This document shows, in pieces, positions 29,591 through 38,959 of a stretch of DNA of 64,000 bases. The notes under the pieces are model-generated. The model made no database searches and was not told the DNA's origin. It saw only the letters and a program-made list of their open reading frames with translations. The stretch lies in assembly GCF_000325705.1 (NCBI RefSeq), contig NC_019904.1:1310001-1374000 (forward strand), in the 5' to 3' direction. Source of the stretch: Echinicola vietnamensis DSM 17526 (lineage in GTDB: Bacteria > Bacteroidota > Bacteroidia > Cytophagales > Cyclobacteriaceae). The translations under genes and the position numbers were made by a program. How positions within the stretch are numbered: the stretch's first letter is position 1; every line of letters starts with the position of its first letter.

Positions 29591-31887
29591 AGTTGGCTTA
29601 AAATAAGGGAGGTTTGCCTGGCAGCCTCTTTTGGCTGCAGAGAAGAATCGGATATCCCCGAAATCACCCGAGAAATATCATGGTCTATTGCCCCCTTTTG
29701 TCCCCAAGTGGCTGGATGGGCAGCCGTCAGGTAAACCGAAAAATTATGGTGCCCTGAGCCTGGGCGCTCACCGATGATGTGCAAAATGCCCTTGCATCCC
29801 TCCTTGGTTCCTGTACTTCCAAATAGCAGCTCGCCACATGCATACCCGGCCCTCACCCGTCCATGTCTGATCACAATTGGCTGTTCTGCTACCCGAAATC
29901 CATTTTCCGAAAGGGCAGGACCAATGGCTTTCAAGTAATCATCCAAGTGTCCACTGTCCATCAAGGCTCGGGCATTTAATCCATCCGAAATGACCACTTG
30001 CACATCGGGAGTCTCATCCTGCCAATTAGCCATATGCTTTTGGAGCATTTTTACTGCTTCATGGCTTAATTTTTCTCCGGTTTCAGGGTGGTATACATAA
30101 TCCTTCCGGTTCTTAGACTGGGTCACTATGGGCACTGCCAATGGGATTCCTTGGATAAATGACGAGGGCATTTCGGTCCACAGGCTAATTTTGGCATCAT
30201 CATAGAGCTGCTGTACCTGCTGGGCCAGTTGTGGCTCCAAATCCCAGATATGATCACCATAGCCCTCCGCAATGGGAACACCTCGTTGGCGAATGGCACG
30301 AATTTTATTTTTCCCATCAGCAAAAATCTCTTCCCGGCTTCTTAGGTCACCTTTGGCCAAACAATAGTGATAATAAACCCATGTGGGATCCCCAAAATGA
30401 ATGGTGGGCTGGTCATCATCACCAATGATCCCAATACGTTTAAAAAAATGCCACATGGCATCGTTTACTTTATAGCCAAACTTCTCCCGAACCCGGACAT
30501 GGTCACTAAAGGAGGTGGTCAAATAGCTTAGCATGGGATCATTTTTGGTCGGTAGGGCCATTAAATAAGCTGGGTTGGCCGGCATTACCTCATCGATGCA
30601 CCAGGTTAAATCAGCTAAATCCACATCCATGTGCAAAGTAGAGCATATATCCAATCCGATGCATAAACCATGAAGTTTTCCCATCAATGTATCTTCCAAA
30701 CAGCACCTGACAAGCTGCTCTTTGGTCTTGAAGACCTCCGGTCCGATAAATCCAGCTACATCGTTTACATGGACCCAAGGCTTTTCACCATCGGCTTTTC
30801 CTTCTTCCAATTGAGCCTTTAAGGCCCTTACAAAACCATATTTCCGAGATTCATGAAGCACCATATCGAAGCCTTCGCCGTGACCATTGGTAAAGTCTGC
30901 CCCTTGGCCGGTTTCTGCATAAAGGCCATATTGACCATTCCTGCTGGTCATGTGATCTTGCATTTTTTCGAGGGTGACATCAAACGTCTGATTGGCCCCC
31001 ACTGTTCCGGCTAAGCTCTGAAACCAAATGCCTGTCGTACCGGGCTGCTTTTCTTCCACTGCTGCTTGCACATCTATGTGTGATAAGACACAGTTTGGAA
31101 GTGTTTTTTCCAATCCAAAAGTCACCAAGAGGTCATGAAGGGCTGCTTCGACTTTCCCTACCGATGCTACTTCACTGGATACTGGATTGGTTCCCAGTAC
31201 CAGGTCCCCTACACCATAAGACCAGGCGTCAAATACTTGCCATACAATGTCGTCAATATTATCTGTGGGAGAATTGGGCTGAATGCGGGCACTGAAATAA
31301 CCTTTACTACCAATCTTGGAGCCAAGCAAAGGGTTAAAGATCTTTTGGCTGACCGTTATCAATTCCTCATTGCTCATCAATTTCACCACGCAGCCAATGA
31401 TATCACTGGTCAATCCAGGCATGATCTTTTTGATCTCTGGTTCCTCTTCCCGAAGTAGAAAATCCTTTAATTCACCCATTGTCCACGAATTGATCTTTTG
31501 GAGTATGGCTGGATCTGTCGTCTTTACGATCAGGTCGTAAAGCTCATCTTTATATACCAAGTGTTCCGTAATGTCACTGATTTTGGTGTTTCCCAAAAGC
31601 ATCCGGGCATGCTTCCGGGACTGCTCATCTTCGGCAGCCAGACCTAGGGTAGCGTCACCTTCTTTGAAGGCATTTGCTGCCCCGATAAGCTGGCGGTAAA
31701 GGTCAAGGTCAAAAGTCCCTTTTTTATTGGTAATGTATCCCATGAGATCTTCGCCTTCTTTAGGAAGACGTATACGCAGGTTCTTGGCCGAAGAAAGTGG
31801 GTCGGCATTCTTCCAGCCAAAACCGCTCAGCAGCACCATGGATGCACCCAAAATCCCTGATCTTTTTAAAAACTCATTTCTCGTCAT
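29563..31887 (-). CDS. Ethanolamine ammonia-lyase, EutB-EutC fusion with signal-like N-terminus
   Basis: A 774-residue protein joining both subunits of the adenosylcobalamin enzyme that converts ethanolamine to acetaldehyde and ammonia. The EutB part (about 45-505) keeps active-site Arg201 and Gln203 (FSARIQPN), Glu325 (AETGQG) and Asp413 (IGLDICSTLH). The EutC part (about 590-774) keeps VVISDGLNARA, RAGYACGELL and the cobalamin-side IGERPG (705-710). In other bacteria these are two proteins (about 450 and 290 residues). The N-terminus MTRNEFLKRSGILGASMVLL looks like a Tat-type leader with the second Arg replaced by Asn, so export is possible but unproven. No other eut or microcompartment genes are nearby; an aldehyde reductase gene lies upstream, separated by a terminator. 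Confidence 0.88.
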   Translation of the reverse strand: MTRNEFLKRSGILGASMVLLSGFGWKNADPLSSAKNLRIRLPKEGEDLMGYITNKKGTFDLDLYRQLIGAANAFKEGDATLGLAAEDEQSRKHARMLLGNTKISDITEHLVYKDELYDLIVKTTDPAILQKINSWTMGELKDFLLREEEPEIKKIMPGLTSDIIGCVVKLMSNEELITVSQKIFNPLLGSKIGSKGYFSARIQPNSPTDNIDDIVWQVFDAWSYGVGDLVLGTNPVSSEVASVGKVEAALHDLLVTFGLEKTLPNCVLSHIDVQAAVEEKQPGTTGIWFQSLAGTVGANQTFDVTLEKMQDHMTSRNGQYGLYAETGQGADFTNGHGEGFDMVLHESRKYGFVRALKAQLEEGKADGEKPWVHVNDVAGFIGPEVFKTKEQLVRCCLEDTLMGKLHGLCIGLDICSTLHMDVDLADLTWCIDEVMPANPAYLMALPTKNDPMLSYLTTSFSDHVRVREKFGYKVNDAMWHFFKRIGIIGDDDQPTIHFGDPTWVYYHYCLAKGDLRSREEIFADGKNKIRAIRQRGVPIAEGYGDHIWDLEPQLAQQVQQLYDDAKISLWTEMPSSFIQGIPLAVPIVTQSKNRKDYVYHPETGEKLSHEAVKMLQKHMANWQDETPDVQVVISDGLNARALMDSGHLDDYLKAIGPALSENGFRVAEQPIVIRHGRVRAGYACGELLFGSTGTKEGCKGILHIIGERPGSGHHNFSVYLTAAHPATWGQKGAIDHDISRVISGISDSSLQPKEAARQTSLILSQLFKKYEAVS

Positions 31888-32020
31888 GATCGTGTGATTG
31901 ATGTATGGTGGAGGTAAAAGGTTATTTCAGGGCAACGAATACCGAAAATTCTTTTTTGGTGAAATTCTTATCATAAGTTATTAAAAATTAAACCATCAAT
32001 CCACTAGTTTGCAGTAAAAG

Positions 32021-32070
32021 CAAAAAAATAAGCCCCAAAAAACACCTCGAAGGTGTTTTTTGGGGCTTAT
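32021..32070 (-). terminator. Perfect hairpin terminator of the alcohol dehydrogenase gene
   Basis: A stem of about 20 pairs (arms 32028-32047 and 32051-32070) around a tiny CGA-type loop. Read on the minus strand it is followed by seven U residues, ending transcription before the EutBC gene. Confidence 0.88.
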
Positions 32071-32136
32071 GAATGACCTGACATCAAAGACATTCAGGTG
32101 CTTATTTTTCCAAGATCCGTGGTGGGGACTTTGCTA

Positions 32137-33297
32137 TCAATAAGCCATTTCGACTATTTTCTCGACGTCTGCTGGACTTAGATCCTTGTGTTCGCCCAAG
32201 CCTGTCCAGCCTCTGCTGGTGAAGCGATCGGCAATTTCCTTGGCGGCTGTTTTATACGTGTCCGTATAGGCTGAAAGCTGCGTTTCAATGCCTAAGGATT
32301 GAATAAATGCTTCAGTTTTTTTTATGCCGGCCAATGCCTTTTCTTCTGCAGTACCGTCCACGATGCCCCAAACCCGCTCTGCGTATTGGGCCAACTTAGC
32401 TTTTTTCCTGTCCAAGTTGTAGCGGTAATGGCTGCCAGCCACGATCGCCAAGGTCCGCGCATGGTCGATGCCGTAGAGGGCCGTCAGCTCGTGCCCCATG
32501 GCATGGATGGCCCAGTCGGTGGGTACTCCTTTTTGGATAAGTCCGTTTAGTGCCATGGTACAGCACCACATAAAGTCCCCCGCAGCATCATAGTCTGAGG
32601 GATCCTTCATTACCTGTGGCCCTACTTCTATCAACGTCTGCATGATGCTTTCTGCAAAACGATCCTGCAATCCAGCTTTTACCGGATAGGTCATGTATTG
32701 CTCCAGCGCATGGGAAAATGCATCCATGATTCCATTGGCTAGCTGCCGCTGGGGAAGGGTCCGGATGACGGTGGGATCAAGCAGCGAAAACTGCGGGAAC
32801 AATCCCGGGCCGCCCATCGAAAATTTTTCTCCCGTCTGGTGATTGGAGATTACTGCCCCTGAGTTGGATTCCGATCCGGTGGCTGGAATGGTCAAGACGG
32901 TGCCGAAGGGCAGTCCCTCTTCCGTTCGGATCTTTTTGGCCAAAATGTCCCATGGCTCTTCACCGTCGTACAGTGCTGCAGACGATAAAAACTTGGTCGC
33001 GTCGATCACTGAGCCTCCTCCCACGGCCAACATAAAGGTAATGCCTTCTTCCTTGATGATCTTGAGCGCATCCAACAACTGATGATATGCTGGATTGGCG
33101 GGAATTCCTCCGAATTCAATGACTTCAAAATCTTTAAGTGCGTCCTTTACCGCGTCATAAATCCCATTTTTTTTGATGCTCCCTCCACCATATGTCATGA
33201 GCACTTTCGCTCCAGCGGGGATCTCATCAGCTATTTTTGCGGTTTGGCCCTGGCCAAAAATGATCTTCGTTGGATTCTTAAATTCAAAATTCAGCAT
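32137..33297 (-). CDS. Iron-containing alcohol dehydrogenase, YqhD-like aldehyde reductase
   Basis: A 386-residue group III alcohol dehydrogenase that resembles E. coli YqhD closely: NPTKIIFGQGQ, VLMTYGGGSIKK, AVGGGSVIDATKF and PATGSESNSGAVIS. Metal ligands are Asp192, His196 (MDAFSH), His265 and His279 (HAMGHELTALYGIDH). YqhD enzymes reduce short-chain aldehydes with NADPH. A role in converting acetaldehyde made by the neighbouring ammonia-lyase to ethanol is plausible, but the genes are separated by a strong terminator, so coupling is inference. No signal peptide; cytoplasmic. Confidence 0.9.
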   Translation of the reverse strand: MLNFEFKNPTKIIFGQGQTAKIADEIPAGAKVLMTYGGGSIKKNGIYDAVKDALKDFEVIEFGGIPANPAYHQLLDALKIIKEEGITFMLAVGGGSVIDATKFLSSAALYDGEEPWDILAKKIRTEEGLPFGTVLTIPATGSESNSGAVISNHQTGEKFSMGGPGLFPQFSLLDPTVIRTLPQRQLANGIMDAFSHALEQYMTYPVKAGLQDRFAESIMQTLIEVGPQVMKDPSDYDAAGDFMWCCTMALNGLIQKGVPTDWAIHAMGHELTALYGIDHARTLAIVAGSHYRYNLDRKKAKLAQYAERVWGIVDGTAEEKALAGIKKTEAFIQSLGIETQLSAYTDTYKTAAKEIADRFTSRGWTGLGEHKDLSPADVEKIVEMAY

Positions 33298-33472
33298 ATG
33301 CGATTGGTTATGATTGCTATTTCTAAAATATCATTCCTTAAACAGCAAACCCCTTCCATCAGTTCCTTGTTTGCCAAAAAGGAAGCATGGGGATTTCTCT
33401 CCCAAAAGGACCTTAGAAAGCCATTAAATGGCGAAAAGCATGTCAGATTTCTACCGTTTCACTGAAGGGATG

Positions 33473-34279
33473 TTACCAGCTTCCGCCGGCACCGCCCCCT
33501 CCGAAGCTACCGCCTCCAAAGCCGCCGAAACTACCGCCTCCGCCGAAGCTTCCGCCTCCACCGGAGAAATTACCGAAGCCACCACCATCACGGCGGCCGC
33601 CTCCCAGCAGGTTCATCAGCATCAATGAGGTAAACAAGTCTACTCCGCCTCCTCGGCCACCCATGTGGTTATCGTTGTCATTTCTGTTTTTGAGCAGGGG
33701 AATAATGATGAAGATGATGATAAAGATCAAGATGAAAAATACCGCGCCACCGCTATTGCCTTTTTTAGCTACATCTTCGGCGTCGTATTCTCCACTGGCC
33801 AATTTGAAGATCATGGTGGTGGCCTGATCCAATCCTTCAAAATATGCTTCCCGCTTAAACGCCGGAACGATCACATTATCCACAATTCTCCTGGCCAAGG
33901 CATCCGGAACGGCTCCTTCCAGGCCATAGCCGGTCGCGATAAAGACCTTTCTGTCCTTCATGGCCGCCAGAATGAGCAGGCCATTGTCCTTTCCTTTTTG
34001 GCCAATTCCCCACTTATCACCCAGCTGAAAAGCATAATCACTGATGTCATATTGCCCTACAGATCCTAACAAAACCACCGTGATTTGGGAGGAGGTGCTG
34101 TCGTTATAGGCCACCAGTTTTCGTTCCAAGGCCGTTTGCTCGGAGGAAGATAAGGTTTGGGTGAAGTCATTGACCAGCTTGGGAGGATTGGGGCGTTCGG
34201 GAAAATCCCCTTGCGCCATGAGGACCTGACTGGCCAGTAAAAATAAGAATAGGAGTGAAGCGTATTTTTTTAACCACAT
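33473..34279 (-). CDS. TPM-domain membrane protein with Gly-rich tail
   Basis: A 268-residue protein. The signal peptide (cleavage near VLMAQ, residue 22-23) leads to a TPM domain (about 30-160) with FPERPNPPKLVNDFTQTLS, QITVVLLGS, GKDNGLLILAAMKDRKVFIATGYGLEG. One membrane helix (FFILIFIIIFIIIPLL) and a low-complexity GGGG-F/S tail end it. This is the YgcG layout; function is poorly known, with phosphatase-like or chaperone roles suggested in other organisms. The start MWLKKYASLL lies one base after the stop of the upstream TPM gene. It forms an operon with the second TPM gene and lemA. Confidence 0.85.
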   Translation of the reverse strand: MWLKKYASLLFLFLLASQVLMAQGDFPERPNPPKLVNDFTQTLSSSEQTALERKLVAYNDSTSSQITVVLLGSVGQYDISDYAFQLGDKWGIGQKGKDNGLLILAAMKDRKVFIATGYGLEGAVPDALARRIVDNVIVPAFKREAYFEGLDQATTMIFKLASGEYDAEDVAKKGNSGGAVFFILIFIIIFIIIPLLKNRNDNDNHMGGRGGGVDLFTSLMLMNLLGGGRRDGGGFGNFSGGGGSFGGGGSFGGFGGGSFGGGGAGGSW

Positions 34280-34280
34280 A

Positions 34281-34715
34281 TTATCCAAAGGAAATTTCAT
34301 CAGAGAGTTCGTTTTCATCACTGTCAGCATCATAGGGGAAATGTTCTTTCAAGGCTTTGCCGGACATTTTGATGCCTGTGACGAGTCCTTCGGTAAACTT
34401 GCCCTCTTTGAAGCATTTTACCATTTCCTCTTTTATTTCATCCCAAAACCCTTTGGGCACAACAGCATTGATGCCTCCATCACCCAACACAGCAAACTTA
34501 TGGTCTTCTACTGCCAGGTAAAAGAGGACGCCATTTCGGAGTTTGGTCTTGTGCATTTTGAGCATGGCAAATACATCTGCCGCCCTGTCCAACACGTCCC
34601 CCTTGCAGTGACTTTCCAGGTGAACCTGGATTTCGCCAGAGGTCTGTAGTTCGGCAGCTTTGATGGCTGCTACGATGTTTTGTTTTTCTTCCTTGGAAAA
34701 TAATTTTTCGGCCAT
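34281..34715 (-). CDS. TPM-domain protein without signal peptide
   Basis: A 144-residue single TPM domain starting AEKLFSKEEKQNIVAAIKAAE, with TSGEIQVHLESHC, LRNGVLFYLAVEDHKFAVLGDGGI and FTEGLVTGIKMSGKAL. No leader or membrane segment is seen, so it is probably cytoplasmic or peripheral. It lies between lemA (54-base gap) and the membrane-bound TPM gene (one-base gap), the common LemA-TPM-TPM arrangement of Bacteroidota. Function unknown. Confidence 0.85.
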   Translation of the reverse strand: MAEKLFSKEEKQNIVAAIKAAELQTSGEIQVHLESHCKGDVLDRAADVFAMLKMHKTKLRNGVLFYLAVEDHKFAVLGDGGINAVVPKGFWDEIKEEMVKCFKEGKFTEGLVTGIKMSGKALKEHFPYDADSDENELSDEISFG

Positions 34716-34769
34716 GGCCTGATCGTTTTAATAAGAATGCCCGGTTTGAGCCGGGCAATGTAAGTCTAT

Positions 34770-35360
34770 TTAAAATTCTACAGTAGGCGCATTTTCAGCA
34801 CCTTCGGCAGCTTCGAAGTAACCTTTCTTCTCAAAGCCATACCACCCCGCAAAGATGTTGTTGGGGAACTGCCTCAAATTGGCATTATAGGCTTGTACGG
34901 ATTGGTTAAAGTTTCGCCTGGCTACTGCTATTCGGTTTTCTGTCCCTTCGAGCTGAGACTGAAGGTCGAGGAAGTTCTGATTGGCCTTTAAATCCGGGTA
35001 CCGTTCCACGGCGACCATTAGCCTGCTGAGGCTCCCGCCCAATTGATCCTGAGCTTGTTGAAATTGGGCCACCTTTTCAGGGCTAAGATCATCAGCATTC
35101 AGGTTAATGGAAGTGGCCTTTGCCCGAGCATTGATCACTCCTTCCAGCGTCTCTTTTTCGAAGTCAGCATAACCTTTCACGGTATTGACCAAATTGGGGA
35201 TAAGGTCGGCCCTTCGTTGATATTGGGTTTCCACTTCCGCCCATTTACCGTTGATGTCCTCTTCTGTGCGAACAAATTGGTTGTAGGTTCCTACCGCCTT
35301 GGTATAGACAAAAATACCCACCACTACCAAAATTAAAATTGGAATAATTGCTTTTTTCAT
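34770..35360 (-). CDS. LemA family protein
   Basis: A 196-residue protein with one N-terminal membrane helix (about 3-22) and a long helical body containing the family motifs: YNQFVRTEEDINGKWAEVE, QRRADLIPNLVNTVKGYA, INARAKAT, AVERYPDLKANQNFLDLQ, TENRIAVARRNFNQSVQAYN and FPNNIFAGWYGF. The helix probably anchors it in the inner membrane. Function is unresolved. It is first of three genes with two TPM proteins. Confidence 0.92.
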   Translation of the reverse strand: MKKAIIPILILVVVGIFVYTKAVGTYNQFVRTEEDINGKWAEVETQYQRRADLIPNLVNTVKGYADFEKETLEGVINARAKATSINLNADDLSPEKVAQFQQAQDQLGGSLSRLMVAVERYPDLKANQNFLDLQSQLEGTENRIAVARRNFNQSVQAYNANLRQFPNNIFAGWYGFEKKGYFEAAEGAENAPTVEF

Positions 35361-35565
35361 GTGCTTATAATTGATATTTAAGAGTATCTCGTTTGTGATT
35401 TGCTCCCCTCAGGTAAGCGGAGCATTAAATTTTGAATGATTCCCTAGTCATTTGGATGGGAATATTCGAATTTAGGTATTCTCACGCAAAAGAATGGAAA
35501 GAGTTTAAAAAAAAGCATTCTTGCCCCTAAAGTGGGAAGGGGAAGTTTTCGCCAAAATGGAGTGA

Positions 35566-38500
35566 TCAGGGGATCGGCAGGTTTTTTAGCAGGACGGAAA
35601 AGGTCGTTCCTTCCCCTTCGGTGCTTTCCACGGTAATGTCTCCATCGAGGGACCGGATTTGTTCTTTGATCAGGTAAAGCCCCAGCCCCTTTCCTTCGAC
35701 GTGATTATGAAATCGCTGATACAGCCCAAATATGCGGTCCCCATATTTGTCCAGGTCTATACCGATCCCATTGTCCTTAAAATCGATCCTGCATTTATCT
35801 TTTTCCATGCGTGTGCAGATCCATATTTCCGGCAATCGATCAGGGTGGCGGTATTTGATGGCATTGGTCATAAAATTGAGCAGAAAATTCTCCAGGTGGC
35901 TATACACATAATTGATTTCCGGCGCCATAAAATCCCTGTGAATAGTCGCTTTGGCGTCCTTCAGCTGTCGAAAGAGGCTTTTTTCGATATTGTTCAGGAT
36001 ATTGTGGAAGTTAATTTGATCCACTTTGATCAGCTTTTTCTTTTTGATCGAAACCACCTCAATGAGGTCCATCAACGTGGTGTTTAGGATGGCAGTGGAA
36101 TCCCTAAGGCTGTCAAATAACTCCTTGTTTTCTTCTTGGGACAGATTCTCCTCATCAATGAGGTCCAATAAAGAAGTTATGTTCACTATCGGTGCACGTA
36201 AATTATGGGAAACGATGTAAGCAAAATGCTGTAATTCCTCATTGTGGCTGGAAAGGTCCCGAATCAGCTTCTCCCGCTCCACTTCTGCCATTTTATATGC
36301 CGAAATATTCTGTGTCACCAATAGTGCCCGGCTCACTTCTCCCTGCTCATTCCGAAGCGGTACTCCGATTTTTTTATAGTTTTCTCCTTGGTAATCAATC
36401 TCATAAGTCACCGTTTCCCCTTCAAAGACCCGTTCGAGGTTTGCTTTGGCATGTGCCGCTACATCCGGATCGTATTTGGCCAAGTGAAGGTTTCCGATAA
36501 GGCTTTTGGGATTGATCTGCAGATGGCGATATTCGCTCCCTTCCGTATAAATATACCTTAGATCGCGGTCAAGTACATCGATGGTGCCTTTCGGGAAATT
36601 CTCCGCAATGCTTTTATAAAGCTGCTGTGAAGCGACTAGCTCTTTCTCATAGCGAATCCGCTGAAGTTCTGCTCCGGCCCGGTCTCCAAGAATGGAGATG
36701 ATGTTGATCAATATATTTTGGTTAAAAATTGGTCTTTGGTCTGCCAGAACTAGTATACCCTGCTTTTTCCCTTTTTTATCTTTGATACCGGTGGAACAAT
36801 ATGATATGAGCTGCTCCTCCCGCAAGAATTCATCTTCTGGGTACAGCTCCGCTACGTGGTTGGGCACGATAACGACATTGTCATCGCCTGTGCCATTGAT
36901 GGCCTGAAAACAGGGGGTGCCATGGATGCTGTAATCCATATTAGGGATGAGCTTTCCTGATTTGGAGACCGCGATACTTTTTACCTTCTGCTCTTCAGGA
37001 AGATACTCACCTACTAGGCAATAGGTGAAATTCAGTTTTTGGGATAGCAAAACCACCAGCTGATTAAAAAACTCTTTATCACTATAATGGGCTGAAATAG
37101 CGGCCACATCATTTAAAATCCGCTGCACAAAATCCTTTTCGCTGATGTCTTCAAAAACAGCTTGAAAGGACTCTTCGTCTGCCAATTTTCGCACCGTCAG
37201 GCCCACATAATATTTGCTTTTGCTCAAGAAGGATATAAATGGCCCCTCATACCGTGCAAAGCCCCTTTCCAATCCTTCTAGGAGGGTGTTGTAGATGGGC
37301 GAGTCGGCATAAATTTCATGGATATTCCTTCCGATAAATTTACTTTTATCCTTGGTCTGCGTTTTTTGGAACAGGGTATTGTTGGCCTTGAGTATGGTAC
37401 CTTGGCTATCATACTGAAATATCACCAACGGGATATAGTCATAATCGGCGCTAGAAGGCTCTTGAAGACCTTTGGCCTCATGTTCTATGGATTTTAATGA
37501 AGTCATATCCACAATACTGCACACAAAGGCATGACCATTTTTATTGTTCTTAATAGGTCTTGATTTAGGATAAAGCCATCTGATTTGATGATTGGGAAGT
37601 AGCACTTGCATGATGGGGGTATTGTCATCAGATGATTTTCCATTTACCTTTGGAAATGAGGAGCCGTCTGTTCCTTCCCCATTCGGATCAATGGATTCGA
37701 TGATTTCTATTAAATTTTTCTTGAAAAAGTCTTCTTTTACACCCAAAGTATCTTCAGGAGAATTACTCAAGAAGCTAATTTTTGCCTTTCCTTCCTTATC
37801 GAAATGATACTTAAAGGTTAAATCCGGCATGCAATCGGCCAATTCCTTAAAAGTATATTTTTCCTTCAGTTCAATGCCCTCCCTATATTTCCATTTGGAT
37901 CCTAATTTGATTTTTCCCAGTACTCTACGGCTTCCTGTCTGTTCATCGAAATAGGAATAAATGTGATCATGGACAAAAATGTACCGGCCATCTTTGTGCC
38001 GTATACGATACCAAGATTCCAACTGCTGCAAATGTTTTAAAAATTTTTCTCCTCTCTTGATTCGATCTTCTGGATGGATCAATTCTTCCCAATATTTCTT
38101 GCTTAATGAAAAAAGCTCTTGCTCATCATACCCAAACATTTGTTCGGTATCCCCACAAAAATACATGTCTGTTCCGTCCATCTCATACTCATAAAATAGA
38201 GTTTTTGGATAGTTTTTAAGAATTTGATCAGATTTTAAGGGGATAAAACGAGGCTGCTTTTGTAAATCGGAATGATATGATTCAGAGATCAGGTAAAACC
38301 GATTGCCACTAATGTGCTTTTTAAATAATGGATAATCCTTCTCACTTCCAACGTAAAAAACATCTTGCTCAGGAGCATTTAAAAAAGCTTCCAAATCGGC
38401 TTTTTCTATCTCTCCAAAAAGGAGTTTAAGCTCGGAATGGAGGTCAGCTATTTTTTCTTTGGTTGGTGTTGGATTAATGGCATGACGGTAAAATCTATGT

Positions 38501-38862
38501 TCCTCACGGTCATATATCCATTCTAAATTTAACGTTTCTACGAAGTTGTCTGGTGTAATCAGTATGTTTAATATGGAAGCAGAACCTTCTCGAATGACAT
38601 TGCCCTGCAGGCTAACATTCACATAAGTGTCCTCTTTGGAGAACAGAAAAGTGTTTACTTTTCTTTCCATCAACAGATAATGGTAAATATGCTCCAGCGC
38701 TGGAAAAGGTAAACACAAAAATGATGATGAAAAATCTAAGGGGCTTGAATGATCCGTAAACTCATGCAATGCTCCGGTTTGGTAAATACAGTGGTATTCT
38801 CCTACGCCAAACCTCCTGAAAGTAAACATGGCAGGTTCTATATTTCTTCTCTTCTTCTCCAT
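35566..38862 (-). CDS. Multi-PAS/GAF sensor histidine kinase
   Basis: A 1098-residue soluble kinase. An N-terminal PAS-like region (about 15-115) is followed by a PAS-3 domain with FGYDEQELF, YRIRHKDGRYIFVHD (about 220-320), further PAS domains (about 335-460 and 470-590), a GAF domain (about 595-745) and a last PAS (about 755-870). The transmitter has the H-box FAYIVSHNLRAPI (His near 885), N-box NFMTNAIKYR, DNGIGID and GKGLGLYLIKEQ. No receiver domain and no membrane helix are visible, so it senses a cytoplasmic signal and must pass phosphate to a partner not present here. The adjacent gene codes for an aspartyl protease. Confidence 0.88.
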   Translation of the reverse strand: MEKKRRNIEPAMFTFRRFGVGEYHCIYQTGALHEFTDHSSPLDFSSSFLCLPFPALEHIYHYLLMERKVNTFLFSKEDTYVNVSLQGNVIREGSASILNILITPDNFVETLNLEWIYDREEHRFYRHAINPTPTKEKIADLHSELKLLFGEIEKADLEAFLNAPEQDVFYVGSEKDYPLFKKHISGNRFYLISESYHSDLQKQPRFIPLKSDQILKNYPKTLFYEYEMDGTDMYFCGDTEQMFGYDEQELFSLSKKYWEELIHPEDRIKRGEKFLKHLQQLESWYRIRHKDGRYIFVHDHIYSYFDEQTGSRRVLGKIKLGSKWKYREGIELKEKYTFKELADCMPDLTFKYHFDKEGKAKISFLSNSPEDTLGVKEDFFKKNLIEIIESIDPNGEGTDGSSFPKVNGKSSDDNTPIMQVLLPNHQIRWLYPKSRPIKNNKNGHAFVCSIVDMTSLKSIEHEAKGLQEPSSADYDYIPLVIFQYDSQGTILKANNTLFQKTQTKDKSKFIGRNIHEIYADSPIYNTLLEGLERGFARYEGPFISFLSKSKYYVGLTVRKLADEESFQAVFEDISEKDFVQRILNDVAAISAHYSDKEFFNQLVVLLSQKLNFTYCLVGEYLPEEQKVKSIAVSKSGKLIPNMDYSIHGTPCFQAINGTGDDNVVIVPNHVAELYPEDEFLREEQLISYCSTGIKDKKGKKQGILVLADQRPIFNQNILINIISILGDRAGAELQRIRYEKELVASQQLYKSIAENFPKGTIDVLDRDLRYIYTEGSEYRHLQINPKSLIGNLHLAKYDPDVAAHAKANLERVFEGETVTYEIDYQGENYKKIGVPLRNEQGEVSRALLVTQNISAYKMAEVEREKLIRDLSSHNEELQHFAYIVSHNLRAPIVNITSLLDLIDEENLSQEENKELFDSLRDSTAILNTTLMDLIEVVSIKKKKLIKVDQINFHNILNNIEKSLFRQLKDAKATIHRDFMAPEINYVYSHLENFLLNFMTNAIKYRHPDRLPEIWICTRMEKDKCRIDFKDNGIGIDLDKYGDRIFGLYQRFHNHVEGKGLGLYLIKEQIRSLDGDITVESTEGEGTTFSVLLKNLPIP

Positions 38863-38959
38863 CGACGATCTCTAAGAAAAATATGTTTTGATGCGGTATT
38901 ACTTCGCATCGATTGGTTATTTGGTATTTTTTATCCTCAATAATACAAAAAACTCATAT

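Noticed and set aside
33428..33628. Ser/Ala/Thr-rich plus-strand ORF opposite the TPM gene
   Set aside because: It is the complement of the Gly-rich tail codons of the real minus-strand gene.
35566..38862. Hybrid kinase with receiver domain
   Set aside because: The C-terminus ends right after the ATPase domain; no receiver sequence is present.
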